In this document: positions 26,403 to 34,768 of the stretch, in pieces | Layout: each line of letters starts with the position of its first letter | How positions within the stretch are numbered: position 1 is the first letter of the stretch | Notes under the pieces: model-generated | Seen by the model: the letters and a program-made list of their open reading frames with translations, nothing else | The model's database searches: none | Told to the model about the DNA's origin: nothing | Made by a program: the position numbers and the translations under genes | Assembly: GCF_040267705.1 (NCBI RefSeq) | Contig: NZ_CP158374.1 | Span: forward strand, 2,418,001-2,482,000 | Length of the DNA stretch: 64,000 nt | Source of the DNA: Agromyces sp. G08B096 | GTDB lineage: Bacteria; Actinomycetota; Actinomycetes; Actinomycetales; Microbacteriaceae | Direction: 5' to 3'

Positions 26403-27767
26403 CTACTCCGCCGGTTCCTCGCTCGCGGGAGGCGCGACGGCCTGCTGCACGAGCTGCCTGGCGTACTCGTAGTCGGGATCCTCGGGGTCGAAGCCGTTGT
26501 CGGGCACGAGCTCCACGTCGACGATCGGCAGCTCCTTCGTCTTGCCGGCGAGGTTCACGAAGTAGCCCAGCATCGACTGCGGGACATCCGTCTTCACGAC
26601 CTGCGCGCCCGCGGCCGCGACGTCCTGGAACTTGGTGAGCACGTTCGCCGGGTTGAACTGCGCGAGCACCGCCTCCTGGATCTGCAACTGGCGCGCCATG
26701 CGGTCGTAGTCGCTCGTGCCGTGCCGGGAACGGGCGTACCAGAGCGCGTGGTAGCCGTCGAGGTGCTGCTCGCCGGCGGGAATCCACTCCGCCACGGTCG
26801 TGAACGTCTCGTCGGCGTGGATCGGCACGTCCTCGGGGACGTTGATCGTCACGCCGCCGAGGGAGTCGATGAGCTGCTGGAAGCCGGCCATGTCGATGAG
26901 GACGTAGTACTGGATCTCGAGTCCAGTGATGGCCTCTGCGGCGTCGCGCATCGCCTCGATGCCGGGCTCGGAGCCCTCCGCGACGGCGTTCGGGTACATG
27001 TCGGGGCTCTTCAGCTCCACCTCGGTGTAGATCGAGTTGAGCATGCAGGCGTCCACCTCGCAGCCGTCGATCGAGCCGTAGCCCTCGGGGTACACCTGGT
27101 ACAGCGGCGAGTCCTCGTTGAAGGGCACGTCCTCCATGTTGCGGGGCAGGCCGATCGTGACGGCCTGCCCGGTCTCGGCGTCGATGCTCATCACGCGGAT
27201 GCTGTCGGGGCGGAGGCCGTCGCGGTCGGGACCGGCGTCGCCGCCCAGCAGCAGGATGTTGTACCGGCCGTCGACGGGCGGCTCGGTCGGCCCGGCGACG
27301 AACACCGAGGAGAGGAACCCGCTGGTCGTCGTGGCGAAGTACGCCGCGTAGCCCGCGGTGCCCGAAACGAGCACGAGGAGCGCGGTGGTCGCGAGCGCGA
27401 GCCAGCCGCGCGCGGCGGGCGCGGTCTTCACGAGGCGGAGCAGGCGCAGCGTGTCGAGCGTGAGGACGACCCACAGCACCGCGTAGAAGACGGCGACGAG
27501 CGCGACGACCCAGAGGGCGATGCTGTTCGTGGCGACCGTGAGCAGCACCGTCGGCCAGAGCAGCCACACCACGAGGGCCGCGACCGCGAGGGTCCAGAGC
27601 AGGAGCGTCGCCCCGAGGCCGAACCGGCCGAGTCGCCGATTCCCGGCGAGCACCTGCGGCGCACCCGGGATGAGGAAGTTCAGCACGACGAGCCACCAGG
27701 CCCGCCGCGTCATGAGCGGGCGGGAGGTGGTGTCCGGGAACCGGATGGGGCTGGCGGCGAGGCTCAT
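26403..27767 (-). CDS. LytR-CpsA-Psr (LCP) family glycopolymer ligase
   Basis: A 454-residue membrane protein. Residues about 20-150 contain three to four membrane segments, after which the extracytoplasmic LCP domain begins ([20 protein letters not shown]). LCP enzymes move a finished glycopolymer from its polyprenyl-diphosphate carrier onto peptidoglycan. Conserved charged residues of the active site are visible in [20 protein letters not shown] and [18 protein letters not shown]. It probably attaches the glycan made by the upstream locus (inference from position; the M. tuberculosis LCP gene Rv3267 also sits next to rmlD/wbbL). The ATG overlaps the purE stop by four bases, so it is coupled to purE. 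Confidence 0.92.
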   Translation of the reverse strand: MSLAASPIRFPDTTSRPLMTRRAWWLVVLNFLIPGAPQVLAGNRRLGRFGLGATLLLWTLAVAALVVWLLWPTVLLTVATNSIALWVVALVAVFYAVLWVVLTLDTLRLLRLVKTAPAARGWLALATTALLVLVSGTAGYAAYFATTTSGFLSSVFVAGPTEPPVDGRYNILLLGGDAGPDRDGLRPDSIRVMSIDAETGQAVTIGLPRNMEDVPFNEDSPLYQVYPEGYGSIDGCEVDACMLNSIYTEVELKSPDMYPNAVAEGSEPGIEAMRDAAEAITGLEIQYYVLIDMAGFQQLIDSLGGVTINVPEDVPIHADETFTTVAEWIPAGEQHLDGYHALWYARSRHGTSDYDRMARQLQIQEAVLAQFNPANVLTKFQDVAAAGAQVVKTDVPQSMLGYFVNLAGKTKELPIVDVELVPDNGFDPEDPDYEYARQLVQQAVAPPASEEPAE

Positions 27768-28270
27768 CGCGCCTGCTTCAGCCGCTCGTTCTTCTCCTCG
27801 ACGAGAGCGGCGAGCTCGTCGGCGTACGTGGCGAGCGCGGCTGCGAGGCCGGGGTCGGATGCCCCGAGGATGCGCGCCGCGATGAGACCGGCGTTCTTCG
27901 CACCGCCGATCGAGACGGTGGCCACTGGGATGCCCGCCGGCATCTGCACGATGGACAGGAGCGAGTCGAGGCCGTCGAGCCGGGCGAGCGGCACCGGCAC
28001 GCCGACGACGGGGAGGGTGGTGACCGAGGCGAGCATGCCGGGCAGGTGGGCCGCGCCGCCCGCACCCGCGATGATGACGCGCAGGCCACGGCCCGCGGCC
28101 TGCTTGCCGTAGGCGATCATCTTGTCGGGTGTGCGGTGGGCCGAGACGACCTCCACCTCGTGCGCGATGTCGAACCGGTCGAGCAGCTCGGATGCCTCGC
28201 GCATGACGTTCCAGTCGGAGTCGGATCCCATCACGACGCCGACGAGCGGGGGGCGGTTCGTCTCAGTCAC
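27764..28270 (-). CDS. purE: N5-carboxyaminoimidazole ribonucleotide mutase
   Basis: A 168-residue enzyme of purine synthesis that moves the carboxyl group of N5-CAIR to C4, giving CAIR. Signature stretches are [18 protein letters not shown] and [11 protein letters not shown], which together form the active site of class I PurE. It works after PurK, encoded just upstream on the same strand across 46 bases. GTG 28270 has no ribosome-binding site, but TACACT ends seven bases upstream, so a leaderless message from its own promoter is likely. The LCP gene overlaps its stop. Confidence 0.97.
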   Translation of the reverse strand: MTETNRPPLVGVVMGSDSDWNVMREASELLDRFDIAHEVEVVSAHRTPDKMIAYGKQAAGRGLRVIIAGAGGAAHLPGMLASVTTLPVVGVPVPLARLDGLDSLLSIVQMPAGIPVATVSIGGAKNAGLIAARILGASDPGLAAALATYADELAALVEEKNERLKQAR

Positions 28271-28277
28271 TCGAACG

Positions 28278-28283
28278 AGTGTA
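28278..28283 (-). promoter_or_regulatory. Putative -10 element (TACACT) of purE
   Basis: TACACT on the minus strand is followed by seven bases and the GTG of purE, with no ribosome-binding site between. The same layout recurs at several genes in this window. Confidence 0.45.
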
Positions 28284-28316
28284 GGGCTGGCCGCTGGGAG
28301 ATGACCGCAGCGCCAC

Positions 28317-29447
28317 TCAGTCCTGGAAGACGGCAGCGGCGGCCCGGGCCTCGTAGACCACCTCGTCGAGGTCGTCGCCGACGGCGGTCACATGGCCGAC
28401 CTTCCGGCCGGGGCGCGGAGCCTTGCCGTAGTTGTGCAGCTTGACGGTGGGGTGCCCGGCGAGCGCCTCAGGGTAGCGCTCCTCGAGCGTGCCCTCTTCG
28501 GGCCCGCCGAGGATGTTGACCATGACCGACCAGGCGCCGTACGTACCCGTGCCGCCGAGCGGGAGGTCGAGCACCGCCCGGAGGTGCTGCTCGAACTGTC
28601 CGGTGGTGGAGCCGTCCATCGACCAGTGGCCGGAGTTGTGCGGGCGCATCGCGAGCTCGTTCACCAGCACGCGGTCGTCGGTGGTCTCGAACAGCTCGAC
28701 GGCGAGCACGCCGGTGACGTCGAGCCCTTCGGCGACCGCGACGGCGATGTCGCACGCGACGTCGGCGACCTTGCCCGCGGAGTGCGGCGCGGGGGCGATG
28801 ACCTCGCTGCACACGCCGCCGACCTGCAGCGTCTCGACGAGCGGCCAGGCGGCCACCTCGCCGCTCGGGCGCCGGGCGACGAGCTGGGCGAGCTCGCGAC
28901 GGAAGTCGACGAGCTCCTCGGCGAGCAGGGCGCCGTCGCCGCCGTCCTCCGCGACGGTGGCGAACCACTCGGCGACCTCGGCGGCGGATCGCACGACGCG
29001 GACGCCCTTGCCGTCGTATCCCCCGCGCGGCGTCTTCACGACCGCGGTGCCGCCGTGTGCCGCGATGAAGGCGTCGAGGTCCGCCGGCGTCTGCACCCGG
29101 GCCCAGTCGGGCACGGGGAGCCCCAGCTCGGAGAGCCGCTCGCGCATCAGGAGCTTGTCCTGCGCGACGGCGAGCGCGTGCGGCCCGGGTCGCACCGCGA
29201 CACCCGCGTCGACGAGCGCGCGGAGCACGTCCTGCGGCACGTGCTCGTGGTCGAAGGTGATCACGTCGACGTCGCGGGCGAAGTCGAGCACCGTCGAGGC
29301 ATCCGTGTAGTCGCCCACCCGATCGGCCGCGAGTGCGGCCGACATTCCGTCGGCCTCCGCGAGCACGCGCAAATCCACGCCGAGCTCGATCGCCGCGGGG
29401 ATCATCATCCGCGCCAGCTGTCCGCCGCCGATCACTCCGACCCGCAC
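28317..29447 (-). CDS. purK: N5-carboxyaminoimidazole ribonucleotide synthase
   Basis: A 376-residue ATP-grasp enzyme that carboxylates AIR with bicarbonate and [12 protein letters not shown] near the N-terminus binds the ribonucleotide, [11 protein letters not shown] is the glycine-rich ATP loop, and [19 protein letters not shown] is the conserved C-terminal active-site segment. The frame stays open to 29537, but the first 30 residues are not PurK-like; GTG 29447 begins VGVIGGGQ and gives the usual length. A minus-strand TAGACT at 29522-29527 would start transcription about 70 bases upstream of this GTG, which rules out most of the extension. purE follows. Confidence 0.95.
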   Translation of the reverse strand: MRVGVIGGGQLARMMIPAAIELGVDLRVLAEADGMSAALAADRVGDYTDASTVLDFARDVDVITFDHEHVPQDVLRALVDAGVAVRPGPHALAVAQDKLLMRERLSELGLPVPDWARVQTPADLDAFIAAHGGTAVVKTPRGGYDGKGVRVVRSAAEVAEWFATVAEDGGDGALLAEELVDFRRELAQLVARRPSGEVAAWPLVETLQVGGVCSEVIAPAPHSAGKVADVACDIAVAVAEGLDVTGVLAVELFETTDDRVLVNELAMRPHNSGHWSMDGSTTGQFEQHLRAVLDLPLGGTGTYGAWSVMVNILGGPEEGTLEERYPEALAGHPTVKLHNYGKAPRPGRKVGHVTAVGDDLDEVVYEARAAAAVFQD

Positions 29448-29521
29448 CCGATCGCCCCGCTCTCCTGCTCGTGGGAAGTCGCCGGACCCGCCGGCGTGCG
29501 GCGCGAACGCACCGCGCTCCC

Positions 29522-29527
29522 AGTCTA
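29522..29527 (-). promoter_or_regulatory. Putative -10 element (TAGACT) of purK
   Basis: TAGACT on the minus strand lies 74 bases upstream of the chosen purK start, in the divergent gap shared with gtrA. Its position inside the longest open purK frame supports the shorter start. Confidence 0.4.
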
Positions 29528-29545
29528 GGCGCGGCACCGCGCGGC

Positions 29546-29551
29546 TATCAT
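29546..29551 (+). promoter_or_regulatory. Putative -10 element (TATCAT) of gtrA
   Basis: TATCAT is followed by six bases (GGCCCG) and the GTG start at 29558, with no ribosome-binding site. This suggests a leaderless gtrA message, divergent from purK. Confidence 0.5.
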
Positions 29552-29557
29552 GGCCCG

Positions 29558-30157
29558 GTGAGCCAGCAGGTCGATGCGCGCCCGCGCGGGCGCGCCGCCG
29601 CCGTCCTCCGACGCGCGTGGCACGGGCTCATCGCGTACGCCCTGAAGTTCGGCGTCGTCGGGCTCATCGGCCTCGTCATCGATGTGGCGCTCTTCAACGC
29701 CCTCCGCCTCGGCGCGTTCGGAGCCGACGGCTGGGCGCAGTCCGCGATCGGCGCGAAGACCATCTCGACGAGCGTCGCGATCGTGTGCAACTGGATCGGC
29801 AACCGCTATTGGACCTTCCGTCGGCACCGCCGACGCAACTACCTGCGCGAGTTCGCCGAGTACGTCGTCGTCTCCCTCGGCGGCATGGCGATCTCGCTGC
29901 TGTGCCTGTGGATCAGCCACCACGTCCTCGGCTTCACGAGCCTCGTGGCTGACAACATCGCCACGAACGTGATCGGGCTCGGGCTCGGCACGGCGTTCCG
30001 GTTCCTGCTGTACCGGTTCTGGGTTTACGGGCACCACCGCGCCGACGGTCTGTCGAACCTCGCGAGGGTCGAGGAGGCGCAGCGCTCGCTGTTCGAGGAG
30101 CCCGAGCAGCACCCAGGCGACCCGGAATCCGGCGCCGAGCGCCGTTCGACGGCCTGA
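29558..30157 (+). CDS. GtrA family membrane protein
   Basis: A 199-residue protein with four membrane segments (about residues 25-45, 60-82, 103-125 and 130-150) and a charged C-terminal tail. LKFGVVGLIGLVIDVALFNAL and CNWIGNRYWTFRRHRRRN are typical of the GtrA/DPMS_TM family, which flips or positions polyprenyl-phosphate-linked sugars for extracytoplasmic transfer. No glycosyltransferase partner is adjacent, as is also true of its positional equivalent Rv3277 in M. tuberculosis. The GTG start at 29558 is supported by the -10 hexamer six bases upstream; the frame is open further back to 29333 but that part is antisense to purK. Confidence 0.9.
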   Translation: MSQQVDARPRGRAAAVLRRAWHGLIAYALKFGVVGLIGLVIDVALFNALRLGAFGADGWAQSAIGAKTISTSVAIVCNWIGNRYWTFRRHRRRNYLREFAEYVVVSLGGMAISLLCLWISHHVLGFTSLVADNIATNVIGLGLGTAFRFLLYRFWVYGHHRADGLSNLARVEEAQRSLFEEPEQHPGDPESGAERRSTA

Positions 30158-30179
30158 GCCGCGGGCGCCCGGCGGGCAC

Positions 30180-31028
30180 TCACGCAGACGTCGGCAGGAA
30201 CCAGGGCGGGTACACGGCGACGCGCGTCTTCACGCCGACGGCGGTGAGTGCCGCCCGGACCCGGTCGCGCACGCGATCGTTCGCGACCGCGATGAGCTGG
30301 ATCCGCTCGAGCGGCACCTCGTCGCGCACGAGGAACTCACCGGAGGCGAGGCCGTCCTCGGCGACCGAGAGCCGGCGGAGCAGCCGCTCCCCCTCGGCCC
30401 AGCCGACCGCAGCCTGGGCGCCGGGCAGGGCGAGGTCCGCCGTGGACACGGCGACGTGGCCGTCGACCGCGGCGCGGGCGCCGGCCGCCTGGCCGGCGGA
30501 GCTGACCAGGAGGACGAAGTCCGCTGCCGAGCGGGGCGACTCCTCGGTCTCCGGGACGAGCCGCGGGTCGGGCTCGCCGTCACGGATCGAGGTCCAGAGG
30601 TGCGCCTCGGTGCTGAGGAAGAACGGCACGTAGGCGGCGATCGGGACCCCCGACCCCTCGAGCTCGCTGCGTCGCCGGAACTCGCGTGCGGCGGGGGCGG
30701 CGACATCCACGACGGGTGCGGCGGGCACCGAGCCGGCGTCCGCGAGGAGCGCGCCGGATCCCAGGATGCGGGCCAAGTTGTCGAGGTGCGTCAGGTGGTA
30801 GACGCGCATGGCCGCGGCGTCCACCGGCGGTTCCGTCAGCGGACGCCCGCCCTTCGACGGCGCCGGCGTGCGCGTGGCCCGCGCCGCCGTGCGGGCGGCG
30901 GACTCACCGGCCGGCCGGGCAGCGCGCGTGCGCGCGGCGACCACCGGCTGCGGGTCGGGCTCCGGGGCCTTCGGGGGGAAGCAGATGGCGCACAAGCCGT
31001 CGTCGAATCCGTGGATGCACTCGCCCAA
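30180..31028 (-). CDS. DarT-like (DUF4433) ADP-ribosyltransferase homologue with N-terminal Cys/His motif
   Basis: A 282-residue protein. C4, H6, C13 and C16 (CIHGFDDGLCAIC) form a likely small metal site. A Pro/Ala/Arg-rich linker follows to about residue 72. The rest resembles the DUF4433/DarT fold: YHLTHLDNLARIL (77-89), the YVPFFLS strand (133-139), and GEFLVRDEVPLERI (230-243), where E231 lines up with the catalytic Glu of DarT, an enzyme that ADP-ribosylates thymidine in single-stranded DNA. No macro-domain antitoxin (DarG) gene is nearby. The first sub-motif is less canonical than in active DarT, so activity is uncertain. TTG 31028 is chosen because AGAGAGG lies six bases upstream. Confidence 0.7.
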   Translation of the reverse strand: MGECIHGFDDGLCAICFPPKAPEPDPQPVVAARTRAARPAGESAARTAARATRTPAPSKGGRPLTEPPVDAAAMRVYHLTHLDNLARILGSGALLADAGSVPAAPVVDVAAPAAREFRRRSELEGSGVPIAAYVPFFLSTEAHLWTSIRDGEPDPRLVPETEESPRSAADFVLLVSSAGQAAGARAAVDGHVAVSTADLALPGAQAAVGWAEGERLLRRLSVAEDGLASGEFLVRDEVPLERIQLIAVANDRVRDRVRAALTAVGVKTRVAVYPPWFLPTSA

Positions 31029-31138
31029 GTCGAACCTCTCTCGCGGCTCGCGCCGGGTTCACGCGAGCACCGCCCGACCACTGTACGCGCTCCCGAGCGC
31101 TCCGGCGGACGCCGGAAGACGCCCGGACCGATGAGCCG

Positions 31139-31714
31139 CTACCTCGCGCCCCAGATGACGGTGTCGCCCTCGCCGATCGACTGCTCGGCACGCCGGTGCT
31201 CGGCGACGATCGAGTGCGACCCGCCCATGAGCTCGTTGAGCGCGGCCTGCACGGCCGCCGGACGCGGCACGTCCCTGAGCACGAACGGCCGCTCATGGCC
31301 GGTGTTGATCCGCACATCGCCCGAGCCGAAGATCCGCTGCCCGGGGGTCTGGCGAACCGTGAGGTCGTACCCGCGGCTGAGCAGCAGTTCACGCCGGCTC
31401 CGCACGAAGACGCCCGATCGCTGGATGATCCGCCGGGTCGTGATCGTGGTGCGCTTGGTGAGCCAGGACAGGAACGGCAGGACGCACGCGAGCAGCACCA
31501 CGAGCAGAGCGGCGCCCGCGACCGCGACGCGCGGCCACACGTCCGTCACGGCGAAGACCGCGTACACGGAGACGCCGGCCACGGCGATGAGCACGAGCGC
31601 GGGCAGGATCAGCACCCGACCGTGACGGCGGACGCGCGCGACGATGCGCTCGGGCGCCGCAGCTCGCGGCGCCCCGGGCGCCGCCGTCTCGGCGGCCTTC
31701 GCGGCGGGGGTCAT
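31139..31714 (-). CDS. Membrane protein with bacterial PH domain
   Basis: A 191-residue protein with an Ala/Pro-rich start, two membrane segments (about residues 33-55 and 58-80) and a C-terminal bacterial pleckstrin-homology domain marked by LTKRTTITTRRIIQRSGVFVRSRRELLL and SGDVRINTGHERPFVLRDVPRP. Its positional equivalent in M. tuberculosis is Rv3278c, next to birA. Function is unknown; such proteins are thought to act at the membrane. ATG 31714 is seven bases after the birA stop. The frame is open upstream to 31846, but that part lies in birA. Confidence 0.85.
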   Translation of the reverse strand: MTPAAKAAETAAPGAPRAAAPERIVARVRRHGRVLILPALVLIAVAGVSVYAVFAVTDVWPRVAVAGAALLVVLLACVLPFLSWLTKRTTITTRRIIQRSGVFVRSRRELLLSRGYDLTVRQTPGQRIFGSGDVRINTGHERPFVLRDVPRPAAVQAALNELMGGSHSIVAEHRRAEQSIGEGDTVIWGAR

Positions 31715-31721
31715 ACGCCCA

Positions 31722-32582
31722 TTAATAGCGCAGGTGCGTGACATCCCCGGCGGCGACAGCCTGGGGCTCGCCATTCTCCCGGTCGCGCACCACGAGCCGC
31801 CCGTCGCGGTCGATGCGCTCGGCCGTGCCGACGAGTTCCGCGTCACCGGGGAGCTCCACGCGAACCTCCTCGCCGAGGGTGCCGCAGACGGCGGCGACCC
31901 GGTCGGCGATGCCGCTCGCCACGGCGTCGCCGCCGGCCCCGGCGAGCTCGTCGACGAGGGCGATCAGGCGGCGCAGATACTCCGCCAGCACGGCGTCGGC
32001 ATCGGGTCGCCGGCCCGTCGCGAGCAGGAGCGACGTCGAGGTGAGCGTCGGCAGGTCGTGCTCGTCGAGCGTCAGGTTGAGTCCCGCACCGACGATCACC
32101 GCGCCGGGCCTCTCACCCGTCGGCCCGGGCAGCAGCTCGCAGAGGATGCCGCACACCTTGTAGCCCGAGATGAGCACGTCGTTCGGCCACTTGAGGGTCA
32201 CCTCGAGCAGGCCGGTCCCGTCGTCCTCGCCCTCACCAGGAGCCGCGGATGCCGCGGCCACCGCGGTGCGCACCGCCTCGGTCATCGCGACGCCGGCGAT
32301 GAGCGGCAGCCACCCGTAGGCCTCGACGGGCAGGGCGACCCCGCCCGGACCATCGCCCCGGAGCACGACCGAAATCGCCAGGGTCTTGCCCGTCGGAGCG
32401 AGCCAGGTGCGACCGAGCCGGCCGCGCCCCGCGGTCTGGTCATCGGTGACGAGCGCGGAGCCATGGGGCCAGGCCGAGGCATCCGTCGCCTGCACGGCGA
32501 GCCGCAGCTCATCGTTCGTTGACGTCGCCTGCTCGACGAACTCGAACCTCGGCACGGCCTCGACCGCCCGCTTCCATTCCAT
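31722..32582 (-). CDS. birA: Biotin--[acetyl-CoA carboxylase] ligase
   Basis: A 286-residue enzyme that joins biotin, via biotinyl-AMP, to the lysine of the carboxyl-carrier domain of acyl-CoA carboxylases. GRGRLGRTW is the biotin/ATP loop, LKWPNDVLISGYKVCGIL the catalytic segment, and VIVGAGLNL the following conserved strand; a C-terminal SH3-like domain ends the protein. There is no N-terminal helix-turn-helix, so it is the non-regulatory type. ATG 32582 follows GGAGGG. It is divergent from accD, and its likely substrate is the BCCP domain of the protein at 39894. Confidence 0.95.
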   Translation of the reverse strand: MEWKRAVEAVPRFEFVEQATSTNDELRLAVQATDASAWPHGSALVTDDQTAGRGRLGRTWLAPTGKTLAISVVLRGDGPGGVALPVEAYGWLPLIAGVAMTEAVRTAVAAASAAPGEGEDDGTGLLEVTLKWPNDVLISGYKVCGILCELLPGPTGERPGAVIVGAGLNLTLDEHDLPTLTSTSLLLATGRRPDADAVLAEYLRRLIALVDELAGAGGDAVASGIADRVAAVCGTLGEEVRVELPGDAELVGTAERIDRDGRLVVRDRENGEPQAVAAGDVTHLRY

Positions 32583-32673
32583 GCCGCACCCTCCGCGCCC
32601 GTGTGGGATTCAGGCTAGTGTCCGGGCCTGATTTGTAGGAAACCGTCAACGAAGCGGCCGTGAGAGGCGCCGG

Positions 32674-32679
32674 TAGAGT
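32674..32679 (+). promoter_or_regulatory. Putative -10 element (TAGAGT) of accD
   Basis: TAGAGT ends seven bases before the GTG at 32687. No ribosome-binding site is seen, so transcription probably begins at or beside the start codon. This decides between several in-frame GTG codons. Confidence 0.45.
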
Positions 32680-32686
32680 GAACGGC

Positions 32687-34288
32687 GTGACCGACACGAT
32701 CAGCGACGGCCCCGACCTCTCCACGACCGCCGGCAAGCTCGCCGACCTCAAGCAGCGCTACCACGAAGCGGTGACCGCCTCCGGCGAGGCGGCGATCGAG
32801 AAGCAGCACGCCAAGGGCAAGATGACCGCCCGCGAGCGCATCGCCGAGCTCCTCGACCCGGGGTCCTTCGTCGAGCTGGACGAGTTCGTCCGTCACCGCA
32901 CGCACGCGTTCGGCATGGAGGCCAAGCGGCCCTACGGCGACGCGGTCGTCACGGGCACCGGCACCATCCACGGACGTCAGGTCGCCGTCTACTCGCAGGA
33001 CTTCACCATCTTCGGCGGCTCGCTCGGCGAGGTCGCCGGCGAGAAGATCATCAAGGTCCAGGAGCTCGCGCTGAAGACGGGCGTGCCCATCATCGGCATC
33101 CTCGACTCGGGCGGAGCCCGCATCCAGGAGGGCGTCGTCGCGCTCGGCAAGTACGGCGAGATCTTCCGCCGCAACACGGCCGCGTCCGGCGTGATCCCGC
33201 AGATCTCGATCGTCTGCGGTCCGGCGGCCGGCGGCGCCGTCTACTCCCCCGCCCTCACCGACTTCGTCATCATGGTCGACAAGACCAGCCAGATGTTCGT
33301 CACGGGGCCGGACGTCATCAAGACCGTGACCGGCGAGGACGTCGGCATGGAGGAGCTCGGCGGCGCGCTCACGCACAACACCGTCTCGGGCGTCGCTCAC
33401 TACCTCGCGAGCGACGAATCCGACGCCCTCGACTACGTCCGCACGCTCGTGTCCTTCCTGCCCGACAACAACCTGTCCGAGCCGCCGGTGTTCGAGGCCG
33501 AGACGGAGCTCGAGATCACCGACGCCGACCGCCGGCTCGACACGGTCATCCCCGACTCCCCGAACCAGCCGTACGACATGCACACCGTCATCGAGGGCAT
33601 CGTCGACCACGGCGACTTCCTCGAGGTGCAGCCGCTGTTCGCGCCGAACATCGTCGTCGGGTTCGCCCGCGTCGAGGGCCGGTCGGTCGGCATCATCGCG
33701 AATCAGCCGAGCCAGATGGCCGGCACGCTCAACATCGCCGCGGGCGAGAAGGCGGCCCGGTTCGTGCGGTTCTGCGACGCGTTCGGCATCCCGATCCTCA
33801 CCCTCGTCGACGTGCCCGGCTACCTGCCCGGCACCGACCAGGAGTGGACCGGCGTCATCCGACGCGGCGCGAAGCTGCTCTACGCGTACGCCGAGGCGAC
33901 GGTGCCGCTCGTCACCGTCATCACACGGAAGGCGTACGGCGGGGCCTACATCGTCATGGGCTCGAAGCAGCTGGGCGCCGACATCAACCTCGCCTGGCCG
34001 ACCGCCGAGATCGCGGTGATGGGCGGTCAGGGCGCCGTGAACATCCTCTACCGCGGGGAGATCAAGCGCGCCGAGGAGGCCGGCGAAGACGTCGCGGCGG
34101 TCCGCACGCAGCTCGCCAACGAGTACACCTACAACGTCGCCTCGCCGTTCCTCGCCGCCGAACGCGGCGAGCTCGACGGCGTCATCGAGCCGGCCGCGAC
34201 GCGCGTCTCGCTCGTGAAGGCGCTGCGGATGCTCCGCACCAAGCGTGCGAGCCTGCCGCCGAAGAAGCACGGGAACATCCCGCTGTAG
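32687..34288 (+). CDS. accD: Acyl-CoA carboxylase, carboxyltransferase (beta) subunit
   Basis: A 533-residue carboxyltransferase that moves the carboxyl from biotin to acetyl- or propionyl-CoA, supplying malonyl- or methylmalonyl-CoA for lipid synthesis. [21 protein letters not shown] in the N-terminal half and [18 protein letters not shown] plus [16 protein letters not shown] in the C-terminal half are the two crotonase-fold oxyanion regions. Length and order match actinobacterial AccD5/PccB. GTG 32687 is favoured by the -10 hexamer; GTG 32678 and 32660 are alternatives. The epsilon subunit follows eight bases downstream and birA diverges upstream, as in M. tuberculosis. Confidence 0.95.
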   Translation: MTDTISDGPDLSTTAGKLADLKQRYHEAVTASGEAAIEKQHAKGKMTARERIAELLDPGSFVELDEFVRHRTHAFGMEAKRPYGDAVVTGTGTIHGRQVAVYSQDFTIFGGSLGEVAGEKIIKVQELALKTGVPIIGILDSGGARIQEGVVALGKYGEIFRRNTAASGVIPQISIVCGPAAGGAVYSPALTDFVIMVDKTSQMFVTGPDVIKTVTGEDVGMEELGGALTHNTVSGVAHYLASDESDALDYVRTLVSFLPDNNLSEPPVFEAETELEITDADRRLDTVIPDSPNQPYDMHTVIEGIVDHGDFLEVQPLFAPNIVVGFARVEGRSVGIIANQPSQMAGTLNIAAGEKAARFVRFCDAFGIPILTLVDVPGYLPGTDQEWTGVIRRGAKLLYAYAEATVPLVTVITRKAYGGAYIVMGSKQLGADINLAWPTAEIAVMGGQGAVNILYRGEIKRAEEAGEDVAAVRTQLANEYTYNVASPFLAAERGELDGVIEPAATRVSLVKALRMLRTKRASLPPKKHGNIPL

Positions 34289-34296
34289 GGGGACGC

Positions 34297-34515
34297 ATGA
34301 CCGACGACACGACCGCTCCCGACCTCCGCTTCCTCACCTCGGTCTCCGCCGAAGAGGCGGCCGCCGCCACCGCGGTGCTCCTCGCGGCCATGGCCGAGCA
34401 CACCGACACCCCGACCGCGGCGACCGGCGACGACCGGCGCTGGGTGCGCGGCGCCGGCGCGCTCCGGGCGCCGCTGACCGCCGGCCCCGGACGCTGGGCG
34501 TCGTGGGGTCGATGA
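34297..34515 (+). CDS. accE: Acyl-CoA carboxylase epsilon subunit
   Basis: A 72-residue protein beginning eight bases after accD, with GGGGGA as ribosome site. LRFLTSVSAEEAAAATAVLLAA matches the N-terminal helix pattern of AccE/PccE proteins, and the C-terminal RAPLTAGPGRWASWGR carries the (PG)(x)W.(S/R) ending typical of the family. In Streptomyces and mycobacteria this small subunit holds the alpha and beta subunits together. Sequence is poorly conserved in the family, so the call leans on position and the C-terminal motif. Confidence 0.85.
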   Translation: MTDDTTAPDLRFLTSVSAEEAAAATAVLLAAMAEHTDTPTAATGDDRRWVRGAGALRAPLTAGPGRWASWGR

Positions 34516-34643
34516 GCGCCCCCCACGGCTGTCCCCCGAAATGCTGACTTCACTTCCCGGCTGCCGTCGCCCAAGATGATGGTGCAGGCTCTTCGTGAGC
34601 CGCCCGCGACGCCGGACGGGTAACCGGCCTCGCTGCAATGGGG

Positions 34644-34680
34644 CGAGTCAGGGCGATATTCGGGTTGTCGCCGTGACTCG
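34644..34680 (+). ncRNA. Long hairpin, candidate small RNA or 3' UTR element
   Basis: CGAGTCA pairs with TGACTCG, then one G/G mismatch, then GGCGA with TCGCC, around an 11-base loop (34657-34667). A 12-pair hairpin this close to a strong terminator suggests a functional RNA structure, but coding-gene-free context alone does not prove a separate transcript. Confidence 0.35.
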
Positions 34681-34688
34681 GGCTTGAT

Positions 34689-34722
34689 GGGGGCCGGTCA
34701 TCGACCGGCCCCCTCCTCTTTT
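34689..34722 (+). terminator. Strong intrinsic terminator
   Basis: GGGGGCCGGTC pairs perfectly with GACCGGCCCCC around a 3-base loop and is followed by TCCTCTTTT. It is the clearest canonical terminator in the window and acts on the plus strand, ending accD-accE or a small RNA from the gap. On the minus strand there is no T-run. Confidence 0.85.
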
Positions 34723-34768
34723 CCCGGATCTCTTTACGCGACCCTGCGACCTCCTCGCGCGGCAGCCG

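Larger units (their letters stand above)
34516..34768 (+). other. Structured non-coding gap downstream of accE
   Basis: This 253-base gap holds no convincing gene. It contains a run of plus-strand inverted repeats: GGCTC/GAGCC around TTCGT (34588-34602), GCCGG/CCGGC (34611-34628), the long hairpin at 34644-34680, and the terminator hairpin at 34689-34713 with a T-rich tail. The structures could be a long 3' untranslated region or a separate small RNA ending at the terminator. Two C-runs near the start (34519-34525 and 34533-34537) are unpaired in this reading. Confidence 0.5.

Noticed and set aside
28392-29528. A 378-codon plus-strand frame opposite purK
   Set aside because: It mirrors purK codons and has the composition of an antisense shadow; purK motifs on the other strand are decisive.
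30180-31714. A complete DarTG toxin-antitoxin module
   Set aside because: The adjacent gene is a PH-domain membrane protein, not a macro-domain ADP-ribosylglycohydrolase, and no other candidate is in the window.
34516-34560. Possible 6C-type actinobacterial RNA because of two C-runs
   Set aside because: In the 6C RNA the C-runs sit in hairpin loops; here I could not place either run in a loop of a stable stem.
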